A stretch of 64,000 bases of DNA from JAGVSZ01 sp963747775 (GCA_963747775.1 CAVVGT010000007.1:124001-188000), one strand, 5' to 3'; counted from the first letter of the stretch, positions 16,575 to 25,416 are shown. The notes: a model not told the origin generated them from the letters alone. Program-made: numbers and translations.

Positions 16575-17939
16575 TCAGGACGCGCCTTGCTCCAGCGCGG
16601 CGAGCACGTCCAGCACCAGCCGATCCTCGAACGCCGGCGCCATGACCTGAATCGAGAGCGGCAGGCCGTCGGGGTTCCGCCCGAAGGGCACGCAGCCCGC
16701 AGGAATGCCGACGATGTTCGCGAGGCCGGTGAGATCGGCCTGATTCGCGGGTACCGGCGCGGAGAACGGGAATGCGGCCTGCGGCGTGGTCGGGAGGACG
16801 AGCACGTCGATCCGGGCAAAGACGCGGCGCGCAAGCACGCGCACCTCGGCGAGCCGGCGGTACGCCTGCGCGGCGCGCGCCGCCGACTGCTTCGCGCCGA
16901 ACGCGAGATTCGCGCGCAGCTCGTCGGAAAAGCCCTCGGGATGCGCGGCAAGGTCCTTCTCGAAGAGGGATGCGGCTTCGAACTCGGAGACCAGCAGCCC
17001 CTCGCGGCGCATGCGCGTGAAGTCGTAGGCCGCCAGATCGACGTCCACGATCGTCGCGCCGCGCGCCGCGAGCGCCGCGACGGCGCGCGCGTGCGCAGCC
17101 GCGACCGCGGGCTCGAGCGCCACTGCGGACAGGTCCGCGGGGCGCCCGACGCGCAGCCGCGCGAGGTTCGCGGGGTCGGCGCGCCTGGGAACGAGGATGC
17201 GCGGCCCGCGCCGCGCGTACGCCGACTCGCGGTCGAACCCTACACACGCCTCGAAAACCAGCGGCAGGTCGGCGACGCACGGCGCGAGAAAGCCCACGTG
17301 GTCGAGGGTCCAGGACAGCGGCAGCACCCCGCGCGTGCTGACGAGCCCGAACGTCGGCTTGAAGCCCGCCGTGCCGCAATACGACGCCGGCACGCGCACC
17401 GAGCCGAGCGTGTCGGTGCCGAGCGCGCCAGCGCAGAACCCGGCTGCGACCGCCGCGCCCGAGCCACCGCTCGAGCCGCCCGGCGTGTAGCCGGCGCGAT
17501 GCGGGTTCTCGCAGCGGCCGAACCACGAGTTGGCGGTCGTCGCGCCGAGCGCCGCCTCGTGCATGTTGAGCTTGCCCAGGATGACCGCGCCCGCCCCGCG
17601 CAATCGCTGGATCACGAACGCGTCGTGCACGGCGATCCGATCGCGGTAGAGCGCGATCCCGCCGGTGGTCGGCGCGCCGGCGACGTCGATGTTGTCCTTC
17701 ACGCCGAGCGGCACGCCGTCGAGCGGGCCGAGCGCGGCGCCGGTCTTGCGGCGGGCGTCTGCGGCGCGCGCCTGCGCGAGGGCCTCCTCGCGCAGCACTT
17801 GGACGAACGAACGGATGGGCGCGTCGCGCGCCTCGATCCGGGCGAGGCACCCCCGCGTCGCGTCCTCGGACGTCAGTTCGCCGTGCGCAAACCCTGCGGC
17901 AAGCGCCGCGACGCCGAGCGGAAGGTCGACGGTGTTCAT
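16575..17939 (-). CDS. Amidase-signature hydrolase
   Basis: A 454-residue amidase of the Ser-Ser-Lys family. The lysine lies in LDGVPLGVKDNIDVAG, and the serines in GGSSGGSGAAVAAGF and GTDTLGSVRVPASYCGTAGF (GSVR where GSIR is usual). The EAALGATTANSWFGRCENP region is close to AtzF/half-amidase and aryl-amidase groups. The ATG overlaps the ligase stop by four bases. Next to a PuuE-like ring-opening hydrolase, an attractive role is hydrolysis of the resulting half-amide to a dicarboxylate plus ammonia. That pairing is known for cyclic imide catabolism in other bacteria and is inferred here. Confidence 0.9.
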   Translation of the reverse strand: MNTVDLPLGVAALAAGFAHGELTSEDATRGCLARIEARDAPIRSFVQVLREEALAQARAADARRKTGAALGPLDGVPLGVKDNIDVAGAPTTGGIALYRDRIAVHDAFVIQRLRGAGAVILGKLNMHEAALGATTANSWFGRCENPHRAGYTPGGSSGGSGAAVAAGFCAGALGTDTLGSVRVPASYCGTAGFKPTFGLVSTRGVLPLSWTLDHVGFLAPCVADLPLVFEACVGFDRESAYARRGPRILVPRRADPANLARLRVGRPADLSAVALEPAVAAAHARAVAALAARGATIVDVDLAAYDFTRMRREGLLVSEFEAASLFEKDLAAHPEGFSDELRANLAFGAKQSAARAAQAYRRLAEVRVLARRVFARIDVLVLPTTPQAAFPFSAPVPANQADLTGLANIVGIPAGCVPFGRNPDGLPLSIQVMAPAFEDRLVLDVLAALEQGAS

Positions 17940-19318
17940 TTCCCGCGCTCGTCGATCAGCCGGATCGGCTTCTGCCGCGAATCGATCCCGGTCAGTGCCG
18001 CGAGCTCGCGCGGCGCGCGCAGCGTCACTTCGACGTCGAGCCCGAGCTTGCGCCGCAGCAGCTCGCGATACACCGCCGCATCCGCCGCACCCGGTTCGAG
18101 CACTTCGACCATCACCGTCAGCGCGTCGCGCCCGGCGGCGTCGCGCGCGACGCGGCAGACATAGTCGCCCGCGTAGCCCGGCGCGTCGGCGAGCATCGCC
18201 GCAATCGCCTGCGGGAAGACGTTGATGCCGCGCAGCTTGAGCATGCTGTCGCTGCGCCCGAGGAAGCCGCGGATGCGCGCGAGCTTCATGCCGAGCGGCG
18301 ACGCGTCGGTGCGGAACGCGGTCACGTCGTGCGTGTTGAAGCGGATCATCGGGTAGATCTCGTCCTTGAAGAGGACGGTCACCACCATGTCCCCGCTTGA
18401 ACCCGCCGCAACCGGCTTGCCGGTCTCGATGTCGAGCAACTCGAGATACTGCGCATCCTCCATCACGTACAGCCCAGCGTGGTCCGGTCCCTCACCGGCG
18501 ATGATGCCGGTGTCGCCGACGCCGTACCAGTCGAACACCTCCGCTCCGCCCCATGCGCGCGCGACCGCGTCGCGATCCTCGCCGAGGTGGCCGCAGATCA
18601 TGCGCACCTTCAGGTCGCGGGCCGGATCGATGCCCGCCTCGCGCGCCACGTCCGCGAGGTGCTTGATGTAATCCGCAAAGCCGACGATCACGGTCGCGCC
18701 GAAGTCGCGCATCAGCTCGACCTGGGTCGCCGAGCGCGTCTCGACGCCGGTGCCCGCGGAGAGGAACAGCGCGCGGGTCCAGTGCGTGAAGGTCTCGCGA
18801 ACGTAGTGGCCGCCGTTGATCATGCCGTGGCCGTACACCGAGTGGACCACGTCGTCCGCGCGCAGGCCCTGGAAGAGGTAGGCGCGTGCGAGCAGGAGGT
18901 TCTGGACCTCGCGGCCGCGCGGGCCGAAGAGCAGCACCTGTGGCTTGCCGGTCGTGCCGCTCGTCGTGTGCAGGATCACCGGCGGGCGCTCGGACGCCGG
19001 ATAGCTCTCCATGCCGTGGAAATCGCCGAGCGGCGGGCGCCGCGCGATCGAGTTCATGAGGTCCGACTTGTCGAAGGTCGGGAGCAGCGCGAGCTCGTCG
19101 AGCGAGCGGATGTCGCCCGGATGCGCGCCCGCCTCGCCCCACAGGCGCTGGTAGAACGGGATCGTCCACGCGCGCTCGACCACGCGGCGGAAGCGCGCCT
19201 CCTGCTGCGCGCGCAGCTCGTCGCGGCTGATCGCGGCGAACCGGCGCACGAAGGCCTCGCCGAGCGGAAACTCGGCGGCGAGCGCGCGGGCGTCGATGCT
19301 GGTCAGGTAGTTCAGCAT
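17936..19318 (-). CDS. Phenylacetate-CoA-ligase-like AMP-forming acyl-CoA ligase
   Basis: A 460-residue ANL-family enzyme of the PaaK type. The P-loop is HTTSGTTGKPQVLLFGPRG, the A8-like loop is RGFLGRSDSMLKLRGINVFP, and a small C-terminal domain (about residues 355-455) ends in GIDSRQKPIRLIDERGK, whose lysine region would catalyse adenylation. PaaK-type ligases activate aromatic or short carboxylic acids to CoA thioesters. Its start overlaps the PrpD stop by one base (TGATG), so it is co-translated with PrpD. The substrate is unknown. Confidence 0.85.
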   Translation of the reverse strand: MLNYLTSIDARALAAEFPLGEAFVRRFAAISRDELRAQQEARFRRVVERAWTIPFYQRLWGEAGAHPGDIRSLDELALLPTFDKSDLMNSIARRPPLGDFHGMESYPASERPPVILHTTSGTTGKPQVLLFGPRGREVQNLLLARAYLFQGLRADDVVHSVYGHGMINGGHYVRETFTHWTRALFLSAGTGVETRSATQVELMRDFGATVIVGFADYIKHLADVAREAGIDPARDLKVRMICGHLGEDRDAVARAWGGAEVFDWYGVGDTGIIAGEGPDHAGLYVMEDAQYLELLDIETGKPVAAGSSGDMVVTVLFKDEIYPMIRFNTHDVTAFRTDASPLGMKLARIRGFLGRSDSMLKLRGINVFPQAIAAMLADAPGYAGDYVCRVARDAAGRDALTVMVEVLEPGAADAAVYRELLRRKLGLDVEVTLRAPRELAALTGIDSRQKPIRLIDERGK

Positions 19319-20646
19319 CACGGCAGCTGCGCGGCGAGCTCGGCCACGCTTCCGCCAGCGTCGAGCGCGAGGCACGCGTCGGCGAGCCGCCCCGCGCCCC
19401 CGGCGTCGAGCCCGCCCGCGCACATCAACGCGAGCGCCTTCGCGCGAATGCCCGCCTCGTCGAGCGGATTCTCCGGGTCGCCGAGGGCGTCCGGGACGCG
19501 CGCGACGTGCCGCGCGCCGTCGGCGAGCTCGATCTCGACCTCCGCGCCGTAGCGTGCGGGATACGCGGCGGCGTACGGTTCGGCCTCGGTCACCTCCACC
19601 GTCGCGCGCAGCGCGGCGATGTCCGCGCGCGCAATCGCCGCCGGCTCGAAGGCCGCGAGCGCCGGCGGCCCGTCGGCGAGCGCGACCGCGACGCTGTGCT
19701 GCAGGCTGAACCGGGCCTCGATCGCCGTGCGCGGCTCGGAACGGTCGCAGAAGGCGAGCGCGTCCCCGTAGGTGCGCACCGCGACCCGTCGCACCGAAGA
19801 CCGACCGGTCTTGGTGCGCAACGCGAGAGCGGCGTCGATCGCGGCGTGCGCATGGCGACACGCAGGCCACGGCTTGAAGCTCGTGCCGTGGATCTTCCAC
19901 CGCGACTCCGGCTTGCGCACGACTTCGCGCGGGTCCGCGCCCGGACACATCGCCGCGAAGAATCCCTGCGACCCTTCCAGGATCGACGCGGGCCCGGTAA
20001 ACCCGGCGCGCGCGAGATCCGCGGCGAGCAGACCGGCATGCGCGGCGCGCCCGTTGTGGAGCTGCTTCGACATGACCGCCTCGTGGCGCACCTGCCACAA
20101 GCCCGCCGCCTGGGTGCCCGCGTTGCCGAAAGCGTCCACCCAGCGCATCGCGGGCAGGCCGAGCAGCGCGCACGCGGCGGCGGTCGCGCCGAACGGCCCG
20201 CAGGTCGCGGTGTGGTGCCAGTACTTGTAGTGATTCGGACCGACCGCGGCCCCGACGCGGATCATCGCCTCGTAGCCGCGCACGACCGCGTCGAGGAGCG
20301 CGGTCGCGGCCGCGCCCTCGCGCTCCGCGAGCGCGAGGGCCGCCGGGATCACGACCGGGCCGGGGTGCAGGATCGCGGCGCGATGGATGTCGTCCATCTC
20401 GAGGATGTTGCCGAACCCACCGTTCACGATCGCGGCGGTCCAGAGATCGCGCTCGCCGGCGTTCAGCGTGCGGCACGGCCCGGCCGGCTGCCGCGCCGCC
20501 CAGCGCGCGAGCGTGCGGCCGGCCTCCGCAGCGCTCCCGCTCACCGCGCAGCCGGCCCAATCGAGGACATGCAGCGCGGCGCGTGCCCGATCGGCGTCGT
20601 CGACGGGGCGCAGGCAAAGCTCGGCGAGCTGGGCGGTGATGGACAA
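19318..20646 (-). CDS. MmgE/PrpD-family protein, first gene of the operon
   Basis: A 442-residue protein of the MmgE/PrpD fold (2-methylcitrate dehydratase, cis-aconitate decarboxylase and iminodisuccinate epimerase relatives). It has the N-terminal helical domain with ARAALHVLDWAGCAVSG, GNILEMDDIHRAAILHPGPV, PNHYKYWHHTATCGPFGATA and the small C-terminal alpha-beta domain. The family start position fits TTG at 20644-20646; no ATG or GTG fits better. Expression probably begins in the 68-base divergent region that carries the operator. It resembles, but is clearly not identical to, the PrpD protein at 23203, so each side of the regulator has its own copy. Confidence 0.85.
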   Translation of the reverse strand: MSITAQLAELCLRPVDDADRARAALHVLDWAGCAVSGSAAEAGRTLARWAARQPAGPCRTLNAGERDLWTAAIVNGGFGNILEMDDIHRAAILHPGPVVIPAALALAEREGAAATALLDAVVRGYEAMIRVGAAVGPNHYKYWHHTATCGPFGATAAACALLGLPAMRWVDAFGNAGTQAAGLWQVRHEAVMSKQLHNGRAAHAGLLAADLARAGFTGPASILEGSQGFFAAMCPGADPREVVRKPESRWKIHGTSFKPWPACRHAHAAIDAALALRTKTGRSSVRRVAVRTYGDALAFCDRSEPRTAIEARFSLQHSVAVALADGPPALAAFEPAAIARADIAALRATVEVTEAEPYAAAYPARYGAEVEIELADGARHVARVPDALGDPENPLDEAGIRAKALALMCAGGLDAGGAGRLADACLALDAGGSVAELAAQLP

Positions 20647-20664
20647 GCGGGCGGCGCGACGCGA

Positions 20665-20678
20665 TGTTGTCCGGACAT
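20665..20678. promoter_or_regulatory. Probable GntR operator in the divergent promoter
   Basis: TGTTGTCCGGACAT, with the perfect ten-base palindrome TGTCCGGACA at 20668-20677, lies between the PrpD operon and the regulator gene. The same 14 bases recur at 21532-21545. It abuts a TACTAT -10 candidate (20678-20683) reading toward the regulator, so a bound protein would block that promoter, consistent with autorepression. Confidence 0.65.
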
Positions 20679-20683
20679 ACTAT
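20678..20683 (+). promoter_or_regulatory. Candidate -10 of the GntR gene
   Basis: TACTAT overlaps the last base of the palindrome operator. A start site near 20690 would leave about 25 bases before the GTG at 20715. This argues against starting the protein at the ATG at 20664, which would precede the promoter. Confidence 0.4.
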
Positions 20684-20714
20684 CATCGCGCCTTCGCTGC
20701 CCCGGAAGCCTGTC

Positions 20715-21527
20715 GTGTCGCGACCCGCCCGTGCCCGCCCCGCCCGCTCCGCTGCGCGCACGCGCGGCGCGCGCGCGCGCGGCAAGCCGCGTCGCGCCGA
20801 CGTGCTGCCGCGCTATCGCGAGATCGGCAATCTACTGATGGCGGACATCGCCGACGGCGTCTATCCGGTCGGCACGTATCTGCCCGCCGAGCTCGAGATC
20901 TGCCGCACGCACAGGATCAGCCGGTTCACCGCGCGCGAGGCATTGCGCCAGCTCGCCGAGGCAGGCCTCGTCTCGCGCCGGCAGGGCGCGGGCACGCAGG
21001 TGATCGCGATTCCCGGCGCGGCCAAGTTCGTGCAGGAGGTCGGCTCGGTCGGCGATCTCACCCAGTACGCGCGCACCACGGAGCTGCGCATCGTCTTCAC
21101 CGGCAAGGTTGCGCTCAACCGGCTGCTCTCGCGTCAGTTCAAGGCGAAGCCGGGCGACGAGTGGCTCTTCGCCGCCGGCATCCGGGTCGACAAGGCACCG
21201 GGCCGCGTGCGGCCGATCTGCGTCACGCGCGTCTACCTCAATCCGGTGCTCGAGGGCATCCAGGAGCACCTCCGCGCCCGCGAGGGCGCGATCTACGAGC
21301 TGATCGAGAGCGTGTACGGCCGCCGGATCGCGCGCGTCGAGCAGCAGATCACCGCGGTGTCGCTCGACCGCGACGACGCCGCGAGCCTCGACGAGACGCG
21401 CGGCGCCCCGGCGCTGCGGACGCTGCGGATGTACTACGACGAGATGGAGCGCCTGCTCGAGGCGAGCGAGAGCATCCATCCCGGCGACCGGTTCGCCTAC
21501 ACGATGAACCTGCGCCGGAATGCTTAG
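20715..21527 (+). CDS. GntR-family regulator with UTRA (HutC-type) ligand domain
   Basis: A 270-residue repressor-type regulator. After a basic, disordered N-terminus comes the winged helix (RYREIGNLLMADIADGVYPV, PAELEICRTHRISRFTARE, then ALRQLAEAGLVSRRQGAG) and a UTRA ligand-binding domain from about residue 115 to 265. GTG at 20715 is preferred over the ATG at 20664 because the -10 and operator lie between them. It sits between two catabolic transcription units that share the TGTCCGGACA palindrome, so it very likely controls both and itself. The inducer is probably the substrate or an intermediate of the pathway. Confidence 0.85.
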   Translation: MSRPARARPARSAARTRGARARGKPRRADVLPRYREIGNLLMADIADGVYPVGTYLPAELEICRTHRISRFTAREALRQLAEAGLVSRRQGAGTQVIAIPGAAKFVQEVGSVGDLTQYARTTELRIVFTGKVALNRLLSRQFKAKPGDEWLFAAGIRVDKAPGRVRPICVTRVYLNPVLEGIQEHLRAREGAIYELIESVYGRRIARVEQQITAVSLDRDDAASLDETRGAPALRTLRMYYDEMERLLEASESIHPGDRFAYTMNLRRNA

Positions 21528-21531
21528 GGAT

Positions 21532-21545
21532 TGTTGTCCGGACAT
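21532..21545. promoter_or_regulatory. Probable GntR operator before the second CaiB gene
   Basis: TGTTGTCCGGACAT repeats exactly the 14 bases found at 20665-20678. It lies four bases after the regulator stop and 48 bases before the CaiB start, so the rightward CaiB-cupin-PrpD unit appears to have its own regulated promoter. Confidence 0.65.
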
Positions 21546-21593
21546 TTCGCACACCGCGCCGCGTGGCGCACGCGCGCGATGAGAGGTTGAGCG

Positions 21594-22790
21594 ATGACCG
21601 CACCGCCGCTCGAAGGCTTGCGCGTGCTCGCGGTCGAGCAGTACGGCGCCGGGCCGTGGGGCTCGCTCTACCTCGCCGACCTCGGCGCCGAGGTGATCAA
21701 GATCGAGAACCCGCGCGACGGCGGCGACACGGGCCGCAGCGTCGGCCCGCACTTCTTCGCGCCCGGCGACAGCCAGTTCTTCCACACCTTCAACCGCAAC
21801 AAGAAGAGCGTCGCGCTCGACCTCAAGCACCCCGACGGCATGGCCGCGTTCCGGGACCTCGTCAAAGCCTCCGACGCCGTGTTCGACAATCTGCGCGGCG
21901 ACGTGCCGGGACGCATCGGCCTCACCTATGCGCATCTGCAGGAGGTCAATCCGCGCATCGTCTGCGCGCACCTTTCCGCGTACGGCCGCGACGGCCCGCG
22001 CGCGACCTGGCCCGGATACGACTACCTCATGCAGGCCGAGGCGGGCTATCTGACGGTGACGGGCGAGCCGGACGCGCCGCCGACCAAGTTCGGCCTGTCC
22101 ATGGTCGACCTCGCCACCGGGGTGACCGCGGCGCTCGCCTTGCTCGCGGGCGTGCTCGCCGCGCGCGCGACGGGGGTTGGGCGCGACCTCGACGCGAGCC
22201 TCTTCGACACCGCGCTCCACAATCTCAATTACCCCGCGACGTGGTACCTGAACGCCGGCGCGGTCACCGGGCGGCAGCCGCGCTCCGCCCATCCCTCGCT
22301 CGTGCCGAGCCAGCTCTACACGACGCGCGACGGCTGGCTCTTCATCATGTGCAACAAGGAGAAGTTCTGGGGCGTACTCGTCGACCTCCTCGGTCGTTCC
22401 GAGTGGCGCGACGACGTCCGCTTCAAGGACTTCAAGGTGCGCCTCGCCAACCGGGCGCTGGTGCAGGACCTGCTCGACGCCGTGCTTGCGCAGCACTCGA
22501 CTGCGCACTGGCTCGAGCGTCTGTCGGGCAAAGTCCCCGTCGCGCCGGTGTTCGATGTCGCGCAGGCCCTCGAGAGCACGTACGTGCGCGCACGCGGCGA
22601 CCTTACCGACTACGCACGCGCCGATGGACCGTCCGTTCGGATGGTTGAAAACCCCATCCGCACGCCCGGCGTCGAGCTCCCCCACCATGCCGGGCCGGCG
22701 CTGGGCGAGCACACCGACCGCGTGCTCGCGAGCATCGGTTACTCCCCGGAGCGCATCGCGCAATTGCGCGCGGCCGGGGCGATCGGCTGA
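21594..22790 (+). CDS. CaiB/BaiF family CoA transferase (second copy)
   Basis: A 398-residue class III CoA transferase. Diagnostic parts are LRVLAVEQYGAGPWGSLYLA, GAEVIKIENPRDGGDTG, ALDLKHPDGMAAF, and TWPGYDYLMQAEAGYLTVTG with the expected catalytic Asp. The ATG is preceded by GAGAGGTTGAGCG. It is only moderately similar to the CaiB protein at 12569, so the two probably act on different acids. It starts the rightward unit under the operator at 21532 and is followed after 26 bases by the cupin gene. Confidence 0.9.
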   Translation: MTAPPLEGLRVLAVEQYGAGPWGSLYLADLGAEVIKIENPRDGGDTGRSVGPHFFAPGDSQFFHTFNRNKKSVALDLKHPDGMAAFRDLVKASDAVFDNLRGDVPGRIGLTYAHLQEVNPRIVCAHLSAYGRDGPRATWPGYDYLMQAEAGYLTVTGEPDAPPTKFGLSMVDLATGVTAALALLAGVLAARATGVGRDLDASLFDTALHNLNYPATWYLNAGAVTGRQPRSAHPSLVPSQLYTTRDGWLFIMCNKEKFWGVLVDLLGRSEWRDDVRFKDFKVRLANRALVQDLLDAVLAQHSTAHWLERLSGKVPVAPVFDVAQALESTYVRARGDLTDYARADGPSVRMVENPIRTPGVELPHHAGPALGEHTDRVLASIGYSPERIAQLRAAGAIG

Positions 22791-22816
22791 ATCGTCATTT
22801 CCTCAGGAGACCAACC

Positions 22817-23206
22817 ATGGGCGCAGACGACTCCCGCATTCCTCCCAGGACGCGCGGCTTCCTCGCCGACGGCGCGCAGTTGCCGACCGTTCGCATGGGC
22901 GCGCTCGAAGGCCGGGCGAGCGCCGGCCAGGTGGACCTCAAGCCGCTGCTCGTCGGCAAAGACATGCTGATGGTGGAGATTTTCGAGAAGGCCGGGGTGC
23001 GCGTCCCGGAGCACTCGCACGACGACCACGAGTCGGTCGTCTACCTGATCCAGGGCAGGATGAAGCTCGTGATCGGCGGCGAGGAGTTCGTCGCGAAGGC
23101 GGGCGACGCTTGGATCCATCCGCAGGGCGTGCCGCACTGGAGCGAGGCGCTCGAGGATTGCCTCGCGATCGAGATCAAGTCGCCCCCGCGCAAGACATGG
23201 GCATGA
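22817..23206 (+). CDS. Cupin-domain protein
   Basis: A 129-residue single-domain cupin. Motif 1 is VPEHSHDDHESVVYLIQG, giving two to three metal-binding histidines and a Glu, and motif 2 is GDAWIHPQGVPHWSEAL with the final His. The protein may be a metal enzyme or a binding protein. Its stop overlaps the PrpD start by four bases, indicating co-translation. A strong CAGGAGACC ribosome-binding site precedes the ATG. Confidence 0.85.
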   Translation: MGADDSRIPPRTRGFLADGAQLPTVRMGALEGRASAGQVDLKPLLVGKDMLMVEIFEKAGVRVPEHSHDDHESVVYLIQGRMKLVIGGEEFVAKAGDAWIHPQGVPHWSEALEDCLAIEIKSPPRKTWA

Positions 23207-24573
23207 CGAACCCGATCGTTCCCCTCGCCGAGATCGTCGCGCGCACGCGCTACGAGGACCTGCCGCCGCATGCGCTCGCCGCGGCGAAGACCTTCATCCT
23301 CGACACGCTGGGGGTCGGCGTCGCCGGCCGTACCGGCCCGCGCGTGCGCGAGCTCGCCGAGACGCTCGCTTCCTGGGGCGCGGGCGACGAGGCGACCGCG
23401 TGGGGGTGCGGTCGAAAGCTGCCGGCCGCCTCCGCCGCGATCGTCAACGCCTACCAGATTCACGCGCTGGAATTCGACTGCGTGCACGAACCCGCGGTCG
23501 TGCACCCCATGGCGACGCTCTTCTCCGCGCTGCTCGCCCATGCCGAGCGGCGTGGCGTGCGGGGCCGGCCGGTGTCGGGGCGCGAGCTCCTGCTCGCAAC
23601 CACGCTCGGCGTGGAGATCGCCTGCACGATCGGCGCGGCCGCGAAGTCGGCGATGCGCTTCTTCCGGCCGGCAACCGCGGGCGGGTTCGGCGTCGTCGCG
23701 GGCGTCGGCGCGATGGATCGCCTCGACGTCGAGACGGTGCTGAACGGGTTCGGGATCCTCTACGGCCAGACCTCGGGCACGCTGCAACCGCACCTGGAGG
23801 GCTCGATGGTGCTCGGCCTGCAGGTCGGGATGAATGCGCGCGCCGGACTGAACGCGGCGGACCTGGCCGTGGCCGGGCTCACCGGCCCGCGCGACGTTCT
23901 CACCGGCACCTACGGGTACTACAAGCTGTTCGAGCCCGAGAGCGACATCGAAACCTGGTGGGCGCAGCTCGGCAAGGTCTGGCAGATCTCGCGCCTTTCG
24001 CACAAGCCGTTCCCGAGCGGGCGTCTCACGCACGCCGCGATCGACGCGGTCCAGCGCGCGCGCAAGGAACGCGACTTCGGCCCCGATGACGTGGCCGAGG
24101 TGCGCGGCTGGATGCCGCCGCTCGCGCATCGCCTCGTCGGGCGGCCGGACATCCCCAATCCAGCGGTGAACTACGCAAAGCTCTGCACGGCGTTCGTCAC
24201 CGCCACCGAGCTCGCGCACCGCGAGGTGATCCCGGAATCGTTCGCATCGGAGCGGCTCGCCGATGCGCGCTTGCACGCGCTCGCGGCGAGAGTGACAGTC
24301 GAGCTGTGGGACAATCCGGACCCGAACGCGCTGTGGCCGCAGCGCTTCGCCATCAAGCTGACGGACGGCTGGACCTGGGACGGCACCATCGACAAGGCGA
24401 TCGGCCATCCCGACAACCCGCTCGCGCGCGAGGCGCACCTCGCGAAGTTCAGGCGTTGCTGGCGGTACGGGCGGCCGGATGCCGAGCCGGCGGTTGCCGA
24501 GCAGCTGAGCGCGATGGTGAATCGGCTCGAGACAGTCGAAGATGCCCGGGCGCTCGCGGCGCCGCTCGCGTAG
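23203..24573 (+). CDS. MmgE/PrpD-family protein (second copy)
   Basis: A 456-residue MmgE/PrpD-fold protein: LAAAKTFILDTLGVGVAGRT, NAYQIHALEFDCVHEPAVVH, ATAGGFGVVAGVGAMDRLD, YGQTSGTLQPHLEGSMVL and LSHKPFPSGRLTHAAIDAVQ are family landmarks. The ATG at 23203 overlaps the cupin stop (ATGA); an in-frame ATG six bases earlier is an alternative. It closes the rightward unit of the GntR regulon. Reactions in this family include dehydration, decarboxylation and epimerisation of tricarboxylates or related acids; which applies is not visible. Confidence 0.85.
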   Translation: MTNPIVPLAEIVARTRYEDLPPHALAAAKTFILDTLGVGVAGRTGPRVRELAETLASWGAGDEATAWGCGRKLPAASAAIVNAYQIHALEFDCVHEPAVVHPMATLFSALLAHAERRGVRGRPVSGRELLLATTLGVEIACTIGAAAKSAMRFFRPATAGGFGVVAGVGAMDRLDVETVLNGFGILYGQTSGTLQPHLEGSMVLGLQVGMNARAGLNAADLAVAGLTGPRDVLTGTYGYYKLFEPESDIETWWAQLGKVWQISRLSHKPFPSGRLTHAAIDAVQRARKERDFGPDDVAEVRGWMPPLAHRLVGRPDIPNPAVNYAKLCTAFVTATELAHREVIPESFASERLADARLHALAARVTVELWDNPDPNALWPQRFAIKLTDGWTWDGTIDKAIGHPDNPLAREAHLAKFRRCWRYGRPDAEPAVAEQLSAMVNRLETVEDARALAAPLA

Positions 24574-25266
24574 CTACGGCCGCACGAGCTGCAGGAACTC
24601 CTTGCGCAGCTCGGGGTTCTGCAGGAACGATCCGCGCATGACGCTGTTGGTCATGTGCGACTCGTCTTTCACGCCGCGCCAGTGCATGCAGAAGTGATCG
24701 GCCTCGAGCACGATCGCCAGGCCGTCGGGCTTGAGCCGCTCCTCGATCAGGTCCGCGAGCTGGATGACCGCCTCCTCCTGGATCTGCGGCCGGCTCATGA
24801 TCCAGTCGGCGAGGCGCGAGTACTTCGACAGCCCGACGAGATTGGAATGCTCGTTGGGCAGCACCCCGATCCAGAGCTTGCCGAGGATCGGCACCAGGTG
24901 ATGCGAGCAGGCGCTGCGCACGGTGATCGGTCCGACGATCATCAGCTCGTTGAGCCGCTCGGCGTTCGGAAACTCGGTCACCGGCGGCATCGGGTGATAG
25001 CGGCCCTTGAATACCTCGTGCAGGAACATGCGTGCGACGCGACGCGCCGTGCCGCGGGTGTTGTGATCGGCCTCGGTGTCGATGACGAGCGACTCGAGCA
25101 GCGCCTGCATTCGACCGGCGACCTCGGCCTCGAGCGCGGCGAGCTCGGCCGCGCCGCCGATGAACTCGGCGATGTTGTCGTTCGCGTGGATGCGCCGTCC
25201 TGCGGCGGCGATGCGCTCGCGGATGCGCGCGGAGGTAGGTGGCGCAGAAGGCGGTGCGTCGTTCAT
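24574..25266 (-). CDS. folE: GTP cyclohydrolase I
   Basis: A 230-residue FolE enzyme converting GTP to dihydroneopterin triphosphate for folate (or other pterins). The zinc site is visible as ACSHHLVPILGKLW (Cys-x-x-His pattern) and the later Cys in ADHFCMHWRGVKD. EHSNLVGLSKYSRLADW and SRPQIQEEAVIQLADLI are standard. The N-terminal 50 residues form an extra helix with charged residues. It abuts the PrpD gene tail to tail with no gap. RBS AAAGGTTTCCG before the ATG is weak. Confidence 0.95.
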   Translation of the reverse strand: MNDAPPSAPPTSARIRERIAAAGRRIHANDNIAEFIGGAAELAALEAEVAGRMQALLESLVIDTEADHNTRGTARRVARMFLHEVFKGRYHPMPPVTEFPNAERLNELMIVGPITVRSACSHHLVPILGKLWIGVLPNEHSNLVGLSKYSRLADWIMSRPQIQEEAVIQLADLIEERLKPDGLAIVLEADHFCMHWRGVKDESHMTNSVMRGSFLQNPELRKEFLQLVRP

Positions 25267-25416
25267 CGGAAACCTTTCGGCGGTTCGCAGACTCGCGCGA
25301 CCGGGGAGGACCGCGCAATGCCCATCGTACCGAAAGCCGCCGCGGCGAACCGGCCGGCCCGCGCCGAAATCCCCCGAGCCCGAGATGGGATCAACGGCGC
25401 CCGCGGGGCGGCGCCG

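Noticed and set aside
20664..20714. ATG start at 20664 for the GntR gene
   Set aside because: It lies upstream of the probable -10 and overlaps the operator, and the added residues do not match the family; GTG at 20715 fits better.
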